DNA from: Bradyrhizobium sp. CB1015
GTDB taxonomy: Bacteria > Pseudomonadota > Alphaproteobacteria > Rhizobiales > Xanthobacteraceae
NCBI RefSeq assembly: GCF_025200925.1
Contig: NZ_CP104174.1
Span: 4,712,001 to 4,776,000, forward strand
Direction: 5' to 3'
Length of the DNA stretch: 64,000 nt
Shown: positions 35,965 through 44,119 of the stretch, piece by piece
Position numbering within the stretch: position 1 is the first letter of the stretch
Layout: every line of letters begins with the position of its first letter
The notes under the pieces: generated by a model
What the model saw: the letters and a program-made list of their open reading frames with translations, nothing else
Told to the model about the DNA's origin: nothing
Database searches by the model: none
Program-made: the position numbers and the translations under genes

Positions 35965-36158
35965 CTATGAAGCCGCGATCGGCGGTTCGGGATTGCTCGA
36001 TCAGCTGCGAGAGTTCGATCCACGCGTGGTCGGGACGCTGCCCTTGGGGCTCTCGACGCCGCGCCGTGCTCGGCATTGCCGGGGATCCATATTCCGCATT
36101 GCTTGCATTGGGCCGTGAGAGCGACGCTCACCTGCGGGCGCGCCTGGAGCGCCTGTAA
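35945..36158 (+). pseudogene. DUF4269-like gene with internal deletion and frameshift
   Basis: From ATG 35945 the frame reads MPRPIDSYEAAIGGSGLLDQ then LREFDPRVVGTLPLGLSTP, matching the start of DUF4269 nucleotidyltransferase-like proteins (YDP.LVGT.P.G...). The similarity stops near 36060. In another frame, 36068-36158 reads LGIAGDPYSALLALGR then ESDAHLRARLERL and a stop, resembling the family's C terminus (GLEGDPY..LL.L). Full-length members have about 170-180 residues, but only ~65 are left, so most of the middle has been deleted. It overlaps the ASCH gene end. Confidence 0.65.
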
Positions 36159-36221
36159 GGAGAGCGTCACCGCGACGTGCAGAGGTTCGCTCGGTCCAAC
36201 CAAAGCGTGCGGGATTGCGCG

Positions 36222-36887
36222 TTACGCAATTCTCAACGTGACGTCATTGCCTTCCGTCTCGGCAAAGCCCGCCTGCAACACCTCTTCGCGCTTGTGACGC
36301 AGATGCGCCCGCAGGATGTGGGCGAGGCCGACGCCGTCGCGGCGCTGAAGCGCGTTGAGGATTGCCTCGTGCTCCTTCACCGCGAGCGCCCAGCGCTGCG
36401 GCGTCATCGGCGTCACATAGCGCGCGCGCCGGATGCGCGCGGTCACCGAGGCGTAAAGCCCGGCGAGCACGGGATTTCCTGCTGCAGTCACGATGGCTTC
36501 GTGAATGGCGCGGTTGCCACGGTAGTACTGGATCAGGTCGCGCTCGCGATAATGCTGCACCATGTCCGCATGCGCGGCGGCGATCGCGTCGATCTCGGCA
36601 TCGCTGATGCGCTCGCAGGCCAGCTCGCCGGCGAGGGCCTCCAAGCCCTGGCAGACCTCGAACAGGTCGCGCATGTCCTTGTCGGTCAGCTTTGCCGCGC
36701 GCGAGCCGCGATGCGGCAGCAGCTGCACGAGCCCTTCCGCGGCCAGCACCTTGAGCGCCTCGCGCAGCGGTGTGCGCGAGATCTCGAGCCGCTCGCACAG
36801 CTCGCGCTCGGGAATCCGCGCCCCCGGCGGGATTTCGCCGTCGAGCAGGATGGCGCGGATGCGGCCAACAACCTCCTCGTGAAGCAT
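36222..36887 (-). CDS. GntR/FadR-family transcriptional regulator
   Basis: A 221-residue regulator: winged helix at the N terminus (EEVVGRIRAILLDGEIPPGARI, then SRTPLREALKVLAAEGLVQLLPHRGS) and an FCD ligand-binding domain with metal-site residues in RAIHEAIV and RAHLRHK. Such proteins bind acyl-CoA or organic acids. The start at 36887 is preferred to 36923 because GGAG lies eight bases upstream, and because the palindrome at 36900-36913 then falls in the control region instead of inside the gene. It is divergent from the catabolic cluster starting at 37003, which it very likely regulates. Confidence 0.9.
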   Translation of the reverse strand: MLHEEVVGRIRAILLDGEIPPGARIPERELCERLEISRTPLREALKVLAAEGLVQLLPHRGSRAAKLTDKDMRDLFEVCQGLEALAGELACERISDAEIDAIAAAHADMVQHYRERDLIQYYRGNRAIHEAIVTAAGNPVLAGLYASVTARIRRARYVTPMTPQRWALAVKEHEAILNALQRRDGVGLAHILRAHLRHKREEVLQAGFAETEGNDVTLRIA

Positions 36888-36899
36888 GGAAGCGCTCCG

Positions 36900-36913
36900 T
36901 TTTGAATGCAAAA
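36900..36913. promoter_or_regulatory. GntR operator site 1
   Basis: TTTTGAATGCAAAA has five-base inverted arms TTTTG...CAAAA. Its reverse complement is exactly the site at 36962. It lies 13 bases before the GntR start and should mediate autoregulation. Confidence 0.65.
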
Positions 36914-36961
36914 GCGGGATCATCTGTCGATATTCTGAAGTTTCAGCTTGCTAATCGCAAA

Positions 36962-36975
36962 TTTTGCATTCAAAA
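36962..36975. promoter_or_regulatory. GntR operator site 2
   Basis: TTTTGCATTCAAAA, the exact reverse complement of site 1, lies 27 bases upstream of the crotonase start codon, in the position expected for repression of the catabolic operon. Confidence 0.65.
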
Positions 36976-37002
36976 ATGTAAAAAACAAGAGGACATGAGG
37001 AA

Positions 37003-37797
37003 ATGGACCTGGCTGCGGAGGCGGACGACCTCGTTTTTGAATGCAACGACGGCATCGGGCGGATCACCTTCAACCGCCCGCAGGCCCGCAACGCCTTCAC
37101 TTTCGCCATGTACGAGCGGCTTGCCGCGATCTGCGAGGAGGTTAACCGCGACCATGCGGTCAAGGTGCTGGTGCTGCGCGGGGCCGGCGACAAGGCCTTC
37201 GCCTCCGGCACCGACATCAACCAGTTCCGCGAATTCAGGACGCCGCAGGACGCCATCGACTACGAGAACCGCATCGATCGCGTGCTGACCACGCTGGAGC
37301 AGTGCCGGGTGCCGACGATCGCGGCGATCAACGGGTTCTGCACCGGCGGCGGCGCCGGCATCGCCGCGGCCTGCGATCTCCGCATCGGCACCAAAAGCGC
37401 GAAGATCGGATTCCCCATCGCGCGGACGCTCGGCAATTGCCTGTCGATGTCCAATGTCAGCCGTCTCACCGCCCTGATCGGCGCCGCGCGCGTCAAGGAT
37501 CTCATCTTCACCGCGCGCCTCGTCGACGCCGCGGAGGCCGCAAGTGTCGGGCTGCTCGGCGAGGTCGTCGAGGATCTTGCCGCCCTTGAGCGGCGCACCG
37601 AGGAGGTGGCCCGGCTCGTTGCGAGCCATGCGCCGCTGACGCTGAATGCGACCAAGCAGGCTGTCAGCCGCCTGCAACGGCGGCTGATGCAGGACGAGGG
37701 CGAAGACCTCATCCTGAAGTGCTACACGAGCCAGGACTTTCGCGAGGGGCTCGATGCTTTCCTCAACAAGCGCGCGCCGCAATGGCGCGGCCAATAG
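37003..37797 (+). CDS. Crotonase-family enzyme (enoyl-CoA hydratase/isomerase-like) lacking canonical glutamates
   Basis: A 264-residue crotonase-fold protein. The oxyanion-hole segments are visible (ASGTDINQF ~66, and INGFCTGGGAGIAAACDLRI ~108). The first hydratase glutamate of the usual PE.xLG motif is isoleucine here (GFPIARTLG). The second, normally in AMExxLTG, corresponds to RVKDLIFTA with aspartate. It is therefore probably not a standard hydratase; isomerase, hydrolase or decarboxylase activity is possible. It is the first gene of the GntR-controlled cluster, nine bases before the CoA-transferase. A 12-base match to the operator lies inside its codons 11-15. Confidence 0.87.
   Translation: MDLAAEADDLVFECNDGIGRITFNRPQARNAFTFAMYERLAAICEEVNRDHAVKVLVLRGAGDKAFASGTDINQFREFRTPQDAIDYENRIDRVLTTLEQCRVPTIAAINGFCTGGGAGIAAACDLRIGTKSAKIGFPIARTLGNCLSMSNVSRLTALIGAARVKDLIFTARLVDAAEAASVGLLGEVVEDLAALERRTEEVARLVASHAPLTLNATKQAVSRLQRRLMQDEGEDLILKCYTSQDFREGLDAFLNKRAPQWRGQ
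37035..37046. promoter_or_regulatory. Possible GntR operator site 3 inside the crotonase gene
   Basis: TTTTGAATGCAA is identical to the first twelve bases of site 1 and sits within codons 11-15 of the crotonase gene. An intragenic third site could support looping or a roadblock, but coding constraint could also explain it. Confidence 0.4.
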
Positions 37798-37806
37798 GAC
37801 GAGCCG

Positions 37807-39066
37807 ATGCAAAGCGATAGATCGCAATCCACCTCTCGCCGTTCGGGGCCGCTGGCCGGCCTCAAGGTCATTGACCTCACCCACGTCATGGCGGGACCGA
37901 CCTGCACCTTGATGCTCGCCGACATGGGCGCCGACGTCATCAAGATCGAGAAATGGCCGAACGGCGATGACACCCGCCATTCGGTGCCGCCGAAGATCGG
38001 CGACGAGGCCGCGTCCTTCCTGATGATGAACCGCAACAAGCGCGGCATCGTGCTGGACCTGAAGACCGACGGCGGCAAAGAGGTGCTGCGCCGGCTGATC
38101 GCGGATGCCGACGTGCTGGTCGAGAACTTTGCGCCGGGCGCGATGGAGCGTCTCGGCTTCGGCTACGAGGCGCTGCACGCGGAATTCCCGGCGCTGATCT
38201 ATTGCTCGCTGTCGGGTTTCGGCCGCACCGGCCCCTACAAGCATCGCAGGGGATTCGACCTCGTCGCGCAAGCCATGAGCGGCATCATGAGCTTTACCGG
38301 CGAGCGCCCCGACGGCCCGCCCGTCAAATGCGGGCCGCCGCTGTCCGACATCACCGCCGGCCTGCTCGCAAGCATGGGTATCCTTGCGGCCTACACCCAT
38401 CGTCTCAAGACCGGCGAGGGGCAGTGGGTCGAGACCTCGCTTTATGAAGCTGCGCTGGTGCAGACCTATTGGCAGTCGACCATCGCGCTCGCCGCGGGCA
38501 CTGCGCCGCGCGCGATGGGCTCGGCGCATCCGCTCAACGCGCCGTATCAGGCGTTCGAAGCCTCGGACGGCTGGCTCGTCGTCGGCGGCGCCAACAAGAA
38601 GCATTGGCTGTTGATGCTGGAAGCGCTCGGCGCAAGCGAGCTCGCCGACGATCCGCGCTTCGTCACCGGTGCCGATCGCATGGCCAATCTGAAGGAGCTC
38701 GAAGGCGTCCTCAGCGAGCGCTTCCGCACCCAGTCACGGGCGCATTGGCTGGCGGCGCTGGACGAGAAGGGCGTGCCGTGCGGCCCCGTGCACGACATGC
38801 TGGAGGCGCTGAGCGATCCGCAGACGCTGGCGCGGGAGATGGTTGTCGAGGTCGAGCACTCCACGCTCGGTCCCGTCAAGACGATCGGGCTTCCCATCAA
38901 GTTTTCGGAGACCCCGGGCAAAGTGCGGTCAGGCGCGCCGGTCTATGGTGAGCACACCAGAGAGGTTCTGGCCGAGCACGGGTTCGACCAGACACGAATC
39001 GAAGCGCTCGAAAAAGAAGGCGCGATCGTCTCCGCCCAGGAAAGACGCGAGGAACGCGTCGCCTGA
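37807..39066 (+). CDS. Class III CoA-transferase (CaiB/BaiF family)
   Basis: A 419-residue enzyme that moves CoA between carboxylic acids through an aspartyl-CoA thioester. The catalytic aspartate is D181 in GPPLSDITAG. Typical segments are LKVIDLTHVMAGPTCTLMLADMGADVIKIE (~19-48), NRNKRGIVLDLK and the C-terminal GEHTREVL. It starts nine bases after the crotonase and precedes tctC by 52 bases. In context it would activate the acid brought in by the TctABC transporter. Confidence 0.92.
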   Translation: MQSDRSQSTSRRSGPLAGLKVIDLTHVMAGPTCTLMLADMGADVIKIEKWPNGDDTRHSVPPKIGDEAASFLMMNRNKRGIVLDLKTDGGKEVLRRLIADADVLVENFAPGAMERLGFGYEALHAEFPALIYCSLSGFGRTGPYKHRRGFDLVAQAMSGIMSFTGERPDGPPVKCGPPLSDITAGLLASMGILAAYTHRLKTGEGQWVETSLYEAALVQTYWQSTIALAAGTAPRAMGSAHPLNAPYQAFEASDGWLVVGGANKKHWLLMLEALGASELADDPRFVTGADRMANLKELEGVLSERFRTQSRAHWLAALDEKGVPCGPVHDMLEALSDPQTLAREMVVEVEHSTLGPVKTIGLPIKFSETPGKVRSGAPVYGEHTREVLAEHGFDQTRIEALEKEGAIVSAQERREERVA

Positions 39067-39118
39067 GCTGGTGTCGATACGACAACAACAAAAGACAAAA
39101 GATCAGCTGGAGGAAATC

Positions 39119-40111
39119 ATGGGTCGGACGTCAACATTTCTGCTCTCCGCAGCCGCAGCCGTGCTCGCCGGCACCATGCCGGCGCTCGCCGCCTGGCAGC
39201 CGCAAAAGCCGATCGAGTTCATCGCCACCGCCGGCCCTGGCGGCGGCACCGACAATCTCGCCCGCGCGGTGCAGAACATCATCACCAAGCACAAGCTGAC
39301 GGATCAGCCGATCGTCGTCGTCAACAAGGGCGGCGGCAGCGGCGCGGAAGGCTATGTCTATGGCAAGGCTTCCGCGGGCGATCCTTACAAGGTGATCTTC
39401 GGCACGTCGAATGCCTGGCAGCAGCCGCTCGTCTCCAAGGTCGCCTTCAACTACACCGATCTCACCCCGATCGCCGCGATGGCGCAGGACGAGTTCCTGC
39501 TCTGGGTCAAGCAGGACGCGCCGTACAAGACGGCAGGCGATTATCTGAAGGCGGCCGCATCGGGCGAATACAAGATGGGCGGCGCGCAGTCCAAGGACAC
39601 CGACGAGGTGCTGACGCGCATGATCGAGAAGGTCGGCAAGGTCAAGCTGACCTACATCCCCTTCAAGAGCGGCGCCGAGACCGCCGTGCAGCTCGCCGGC
39701 GGCCATCTCGACTCCCACGTCAACAACCCCAGCGAAAGCCTCGGGCAATGGCGCGGCGGCACGCAGCGCCCGCTTTGCGTGTTCAGCCCGAAGCGGCTGC
39801 CGCAGGGGCCGAAAATCACCGCGACGGAAGGCTGGGGCGACGTTCCGACCTGCGTCGAGCAGGGCCTCGACATCAAGCAATACGAGCAGCCGCGCACGGT
39901 GTGGCTGCCCGGCAAGGTCACGCCGGAGCAGGCCGCGTTCTATGTCGACCTCATGAAGAAGGTGCAGGCAACGCCGGAGTGGAAGGAGTACATCGAGAAG
40001 ACCTCCCAGGTCGACACGTTCCTGACCGGTGCCGAGCTCGACAAGTTCATCAAGGAGGACCTCGAGCACGTCAAGCAGGTCGCAGGCGAGCAGGGCTGGC
40101 TGGTCAAGTGA
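39119..40111 (+). CDS. TctC-type periplasmic substrate-binding protein
   Basis: This is the extracytoplasmic receptor of a tripartite tricarboxylate transporter. The 330-residue protein has signal peptide MGRTSTFLLSAAAAVLAGTM ending PALA-AWQ, and the family's ligand loops FIATAGPGGGTDNLARAVQ (~36) and YIPFKSGAETAVQLAGGHLD (~180). AGGA lies four to seven bases before the ATG. It is followed after 186 bases (with a repeat between) by the two membrane subunits. The substrate is a carboxylate that cannot be named. Confidence 0.9.
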   Translation: MGRTSTFLLSAAAAVLAGTMPALAAWQPQKPIEFIATAGPGGGTDNLARAVQNIITKHKLTDQPIVVVNKGGGSGAEGYVYGKASAGDPYKVIFGTSNAWQQPLVSKVAFNYTDLTPIAAMAQDEFLLWVKQDAPYKTAGDYLKAAASGEYKMGGAQSKDTDEVLTRMIEKVGKVKLTYIPFKSGAETAVQLAGGHLDSHVNNPSESLGQWRGGTQRPLCVFSPKRLPQGPKITATEGWGDVPTCVEQGLDIKQYEQPRTVWLPGKVTPEQAAFYVDLMKKVQATPEWKEYIEKTSQVDTFLTGAELDKFIKEDLEHVKQVAGEQGWLVK

Positions 40112-40138
40112 GGTTTGGCGGACAGATCGCCTGCGGCC

Positions 40139-40240
40139 ATCCTTCGCGACGCCCGCCTGCGGCGGAGGTCGCAGGTTGTGGCGAGATGCCAGACCCTCAT
40201 GGCGAGGAGCCCGCCAAAGCGGGCGTCTCGAACCATGCAG
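40139..40240. repeat. Palindromic repeat, family D (ATCCTTCGCGACGCC...GGCGTCTCGAACCATG)
   Basis: CGCGACGCCCGCCTGCGGCGG on the left and CCCGCCAAAGCGGGCGTCTCGAACCATG on the right share inverted GACGCCCGC/GCGGGCGTC arms. CCTCATGGCGAGGAG in the middle gives another stem. Unusually it interrupts an operon, lying between tctC and tctB. Confidence 0.65.
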
Positions 40241-40297
40241 GCCCAGCTCGTTCGGCAGGCTTTCCGCAGTCACGGGATCGCTTCAAAGGACCACGCC

Positions 40298-40780
40298 ATG
40301 ATCTCCCGCCGCGCGCTTGAACTTGCGACCGCCGTGCTCACCGGCAGCTTCGGCGTGGCCGTCGTCGTCTCCAGCCTCGACAACGGCATCGGCTGGTCGA
40401 GCGCAGGCGTCGACGCCGGCACGTTCCCGTTCCTGACCGGGATCATCGTCGTGCTCGGCAGCCTCTACAATCTGGTACGAGGCGTGCTGCCGGCCGCGAC
40501 GCTCGCAAACGTTCCCATCGCGATCACGTCGATCGAGCTGCGCCGGCTCGCCGGCCTGTTCGTGCCGGCTGCGATCTTCGTCGCCGCGATCCCGCTTGCC
40601 GGAATGTACGTCGCCTCGGCTCTCTACGTCTTCGCGGTGCTGGTGATCCCGCGGCACCAATCCGTGCCACGCGCGCTCGCCATGGCAGGAGCCACGGCGC
40701 TCGCGCTTTACCTCGTGTTCGAGCGCATGTTCCAGGTCAGCCTGCCGCATGGCGCGCTCGCCGCCGCCTTCGGGTTCTGA
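40298..40780 (+). CDS. TctB-type small membrane subunit of a tripartite tricarboxylate transporter
   Basis: A 160-residue protein with four predicted helices (TAVLTGSFGVAVVV, FPFLTGIIVVLGSLYNLV, LAGLFVPAAIFVAAI, MYVASALYVFAVLVI). The motif GVDAGTFPFLTGIIVVLGSLY corresponds to the 'GPGFFP...' region of TctB proteins. ATG 40298 has AAAGGA ten bases upstream and starts within the proper family frame. tctA follows after 11 bases. Confidence 0.85.
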   Translation: MISRRALELATAVLTGSFGVAVVVSSLDNGIGWSSAGVDAGTFPFLTGIIVVLGSLYNLVRGVLPAATLANVPIAITSIELRRLAGLFVPAAIFVAAIPLAGMYVASALYVFAVLVIPRHQSVPRALAMAGATALALYLVFERMFQVSLPHGALAAAFGF

Positions 40781-40791
40781 CGGAGGGCCCA

Positions 40792-42330
40792 ATGGACAAT
40801 CTCGCGGAGCTCCTGCACGGCTTCACCATCGCGGTCACGGCGCCGCATCTGGTCCTGATGGTGGTCGGCGTGCTGCTCGGCATTCTCGTCGGCGTACTGC
40901 CGGGGCTGGGCGCGCCGAACGGCGTGTCGCTGCTCCTGCCGCTCACCTTCGGCATGCAGCCGGTGTCGGCGATCATCCTGCTCTCCAGCATGTATTGGGG
41001 CGCGCTGTTCGGGGGATCGGTGACCTCCATCCTGTTCAACATTCCGGGCGAGCCGTCATCGGTGGCGACCACTTTCGACGGCTATCCAATGGCGCGCGAC
41101 GGCCGGCCGACCACGGCGCTCGCGACCGCCTTCGGCTCGGCGGCGTTCGGCGCGCTGGTCGGCGTCATCCTGATCACGTTCCTCGCCTCCTGGGTGGCGC
41201 AGGTTGCGCTCGCGTTCGGGCCGGCCGAGTATTTTGCGGTGTATTTCCTGGCCTTCGCCAGCTTCGTCGGCATGGGCGGCGCGGCACCGATCAAGACCGT
41301 CGTGGCACTCGCGATCGGCTTTGCCATCGCCGCGATCGGCATCGACACGGTGTCCGGCAGTGTCCGCCTCACCATGGGCGTCGATGAGCTGGTCAAGGGC
41401 GTCAGCTTCGTCGTCGCGGTGATGGGCCTGTTCGGCATCGGCGAGCTGCTGGTTGCCGTCGAGGAGGAGTTTCACGCCCGCGCCGTCTCCTCGAAGATCG
41501 ATTGGCGCGAGGTGTTTCGCGCCGTCGGGCGGCTGCCGCGGCACGGCGTCGCCCTGCTGCGCAGCGCCGCAATCGGCTGCTGGATGGGCATCACGCCGGG
41601 CGGCCCGACCGCGGCTTCCTTCATGAGCTACGGGATTGCGCGCCGCTTCTCGCGCCGCGGCCGATATTTCGGCACCGGCGAGGTCGAAGGCATCATCTCG
41701 CCGGAGACGGCCGATCATGCCGCCGGTACCAGCGCGCTGCTGCCGATGCTCTCGCTCGGCATTCCCGGCTCGGCGACCGCTGCCGTGATGATGGGCGGGC
41801 TGATGATCTGGGGCCTTAATCCCGGGCCGATGCTGTTCGTCGACAGCAAGGATTTCGTCTGGGGTCTGATCGCCTCGATGTATGTCGGCAACATCGTCGC
41901 CGTGGTGCTGGTGCTGCTGACCGTGCCGGTGTTCGCCGCCTTGATGCGGATTCCCTTCGTGGTGATCGCGCCGCTGATCGTGATCATCTGCGTCGTCGGC
42001 GCCTATTCGGTGTCGAACTCCTATCTCGACGTCGTCATGATGCTCGGGTTCGGGGTCGTCGGCTATCTCTTCAAGAAGCTATTCTACCCGCTGGCGCCGC
42101 TCGTGCTCGCGATCGTCATCGGCGACAAGGCCGAGGACGCGTTCCGGCAGTCGATGCTGATCTCCAAGGGCTCGCTTGGCATCTTCTTCGCGAACAAGCT
42201 GGTGACGTGCCTGATCGTGGGCGGCATCGCACTGCTGCTGCTTCCGCTCGTATTGCAGCTGGCGCGGCTCTGGCGCAAACCTGCGTCGCCCGCGACCGAT
42301 ACGCCAGTTCAGGAAAAGGTGATCATATGA
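40792..42330 (+). CDS. TctA-type large membrane subunit of a tripartite tricarboxylate transporter
   Basis: A 512-residue permease with about 11-12 membrane helices. Family signatures are GVLVGVLPGLGAPNGVSLLLPLTFG-like (~30-55), MYWGALFGGSVTSILFNIPGE (~65) and the second repeat's AGTSALLPMLSLGIPGSATAAVMMGGLMIWGLNPGP (~305-340). The inverted repeat structure with two LPGLG/LGIPGS loops is the hallmark of this family. Its stop overlaps the pdxA-like start by four bases. Confidence 0.94.
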   Translation: MDNLAELLHGFTIAVTAPHLVLMVVGVLLGILVGVLPGLGAPNGVSLLLPLTFGMQPVSAIILLSSMYWGALFGGSVTSILFNIPGEPSSVATTFDGYPMARDGRPTTALATAFGSAAFGALVGVILITFLASWVAQVALAFGPAEYFAVYFLAFASFVGMGGAAPIKTVVALAIGFAIAAIGIDTVSGSVRLTMGVDELVKGVSFVVAVMGLFGIGELLVAVEEEFHARAVSSKIDWREVFRAVGRLPRHGVALLRSAAIGCWMGITPGGPTAASFMSYGIARRFSRRGRYFGTGEVEGIISPETADHAAGTSALLPMLSLGIPGSATAAVMMGGLMIWGLNPGPMLFVDSKDFVWGLIASMYVGNIVAVVLVLLTVPVFAALMRIPFVVIAPLIVIICVVGAYSVSNSYLDVVMMLGFGVVGYLFKKLFYPLAPLVLAIVIGDKAEDAFRQSMLISKGSLGIFFANKLVTCLIVGGIALLLLPLVLQLARLWRKPASPATDTPVQEKVII

Positions 42331-43361
42331 CCGCAAAGCCGCTGATTGCGCTGGCCATGGGAGATCCCGCCGGCATCAGCCCGGAGCTGACGGCGAAGCT
42401 CGTGGCGCAGGACGACATCCGGGCCCGAAGCCGGCTCGTCGTGATCGGTGACCGCCGCATCTTCGATGAGGGGGCGCGCGTCGCTGGCGTCCGGCCGGAC
42501 TTGTCCACGGTGGGGCAGCGCGCCGACCTTCGCGCGGCGAGGGGAGATGCGCTGTTCATCGATCTCCGCCACCTCGACCCCAGGGAGGTTGAGCCGAAGA
42601 CCGCGACACTTGCCGGCGGAAAATTCGCGCTGGCCAATTACAGGCATGCGCTCGAACTCGGCCGCGACGGCCATGTCGAAGCGGTCTGTTTCACCCCCTT
42701 CAACAAGCAGGCGATGCGCCTTGCCCGTGCCGAGTACGACGACGAGATCGCGTTCTCGGCCGAGGTCGTCGGTCTCAAAACGCCGGCAAGCGAATTCAAC
42801 GTGCTGGACCGGCTCTGGAACGCACGGGTCACCTCGCACATCCCGCTCAAGGACGTCGCTGCAAAGCTGTCCGGCGAACGCATCCATCGCGCGCTCAAGC
42901 TGACCGATTCCTGCATGCGCAACGCCGGCTTTGCGCGGCCGCGCATCGCGGTGGCAGGCCTCAACCCGCATGCCGGCGACGGCGGCAATTTCGGCCGCGA
43001 GGAGATCGACGTGATCGCGCCGGTGGTCGCAGCAAGCCAGCGCGAGGGCATTGCCGCGGAGGGACCGTTTCCCGCCGATACCGTGTTCCTGCGCGCCAAG
43101 GCTGGCGCCTTCGATGCCGTGCTGACGATGTATCACGACCAGGGCCAGATCGCGATGAAGCTGATGGGCTTCGATCGCGGCGTGACCTTGCTTGGCGGCT
43201 TCCCTTTCCCGATCTGCACGCCTGCGCACGGCACCGCCTACGACATCGCGGGACAAGGCATCGCATCGATTGGCGCTAGCCGCGCTGCTTTGCTGCTCGC
43301 AGCGGAGATGGCGGCGCGTCGTCTCGGCCGAACTTGCACGCGCGAAGAGCGCGAGCGCTGA
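42327..43361 (+). CDS. PdxA-family dehydrogenase (4-hydroxythreonine-4-phosphate dehydrogenase-like)
   Basis: A 344-residue enzyme of the PdxA family: N-terminal LAMGDPAGISPEL, the metal and substrate segment HDQGQIAMKLMGFDRGV (~271) and CTPAHGTAYDIAGQGIA (~300). Besides pyridoxine synthesis, this family includes TphB (terephthalate dihydrodiol dehydrogenase) and threonate/erythronate-phosphate dehydrogenases. Its coupling to tctA by ATGA overlap and the catabolic neighbours argue for a catabolic paralogue rather than the vitamin B6 gene. No DUF1537 kinase, the partner in the threonate pathway, is present. Confidence 0.88.
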   Translation: MTAKPLIALAMGDPAGISPELTAKLVAQDDIRARSRLVVIGDRRIFDEGARVAGVRPDLSTVGQRADLRAARGDALFIDLRHLDPREVEPKTATLAGGKFALANYRHALELGRDGHVEAVCFTPFNKQAMRLARAEYDDEIAFSAEVVGLKTPASEFNVLDRLWNARVTSHIPLKDVAAKLSGERIHRALKLTDSCMRNAGFARPRIAVAGLNPHAGDGGNFGREEIDVIAPVVAASQREGIAAEGPFPADTVFLRAKAGAFDAVLTMYHDQGQIAMKLMGFDRGVTLLGGFPFPICTPAHGTAYDIAGQGIASIGASRAALLLAAEMAARRLGRTCTREERER

Positions 43362-43466
43362 TTGCGATCGCCTTGCGCGCAGACTTGGACCTTAGGGAAA
43401 AACTGGAAACTTCCGCCGTGGCGAAGCGTTGGCGCCCACGAACAACCCCCGCGTCGGAGCTGGAAC

Positions 43467-43682
43467 ATGGTCGATGACAATCCGCTACGAGCAGCAGTGG
43501 ACACCGCATGGTGCGTGTACCGCGCACGGCATCGCAACGTCGATGCTGCGGATGGCCGTCGGTGCCTGCTCGAGCGACATCTGCAAGGGAGGCGGGAAGC
43601 CCGCGGGAGTAACGGTGATCCCCAGGAACTCGCAGCATTCGGGCTTGCCTATCTCGAGCGGCTTTCCGATGAGGAATGTTGA
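43467..43682 (+). CDS. Small cytoplasmic protein of unknown function
   Basis: A 71-residue protein (MVDDNPLRAAVDTAWCVYRA, then DAADGRRCLLERHLQGR and FGLAYLERLSDEEC). The ribosome site GGAG lies eight bases before the ATG. The composition (helical, charged, two arginine-rich turns and terminal cysteine) is consistent with a folded small helical protein rather than a chance ORF. It is separated by 105 bases from the PdxA-like gene, so it is probably a separate unit. The function is unknown. Confidence 0.6.
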   Translation: MVDDNPLRAAVDTAWCVYRARHRNVDAADGRRCLLERHLQGRREARGSNGDPQELAAFGLAYLERLSDEEC

Positions 43683-44119
43683 GACTCATCGAGGCGGTAT
43701 CTGTCGGCTGGCTAGCGCAAGCGCAAGGCCGGATTGGACCTTGTTCGCGATCTCGAACCTTCTGTCTGCGGCCATCGTGCTGATCGTGCGTTCCGCGTTG
43801 TAGCAGGCGCCGAATGCGTCGCTCGGCTGGAGCGCGATGAGATTAGGATTGATTGCTGCGACGACGGCAGTGGGCCCCCTCTCCCGCTTGCGGGAGAGGG
43901 TTGGGGAGAGGGTGCTTCCGCAATGGGACAATCCCCAAGAGGAGAAAGCCCTCACCCGGCGCTTCGCGCCGACCTCTCCCGCAAGCGAGAGAGGTGACCG
44001 ACCCGCGGCAATCGATTCAGCCCAAAGCCATCGCGCTTTAACGCCGGCTTTTGCTCGCGCGCACGCGACACAGCCGCGCGAGGGGGCGGCCCAGACTTGA
44101 GCCGCCGATGATTGCATCC
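43683..44119. other. Gene-free interval containing a repeat
   Basis: 437 bases without a credible gene. The centre (43876-43997) is a palindromic repeat. The flanks show only frame-shadow ORFs without ribosome sites. No terminator with a T-run was found for the minus-strand glycosyltransferase gene ending at 44120. Confidence 0.55.
43876..43997. repeat. Palindromic repeat, family E (CCCTCTCCCGC/GCGGGAGAGGG)
   Basis: CCCTCTCCCGC TT GCGGGAGAGGG at 43877-43900 is a perfect 11-bp hairpin. GGTTGGGGAGAGGG is mirrored by the later CCCTCACCCGGC and CCTCTCCCGCAAGCGAGAGAGG, so two hairpins face each other across a spacer. The similar short hairpin at 63855-63879 belongs to the same compositional type. 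Confidence 0.75.
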
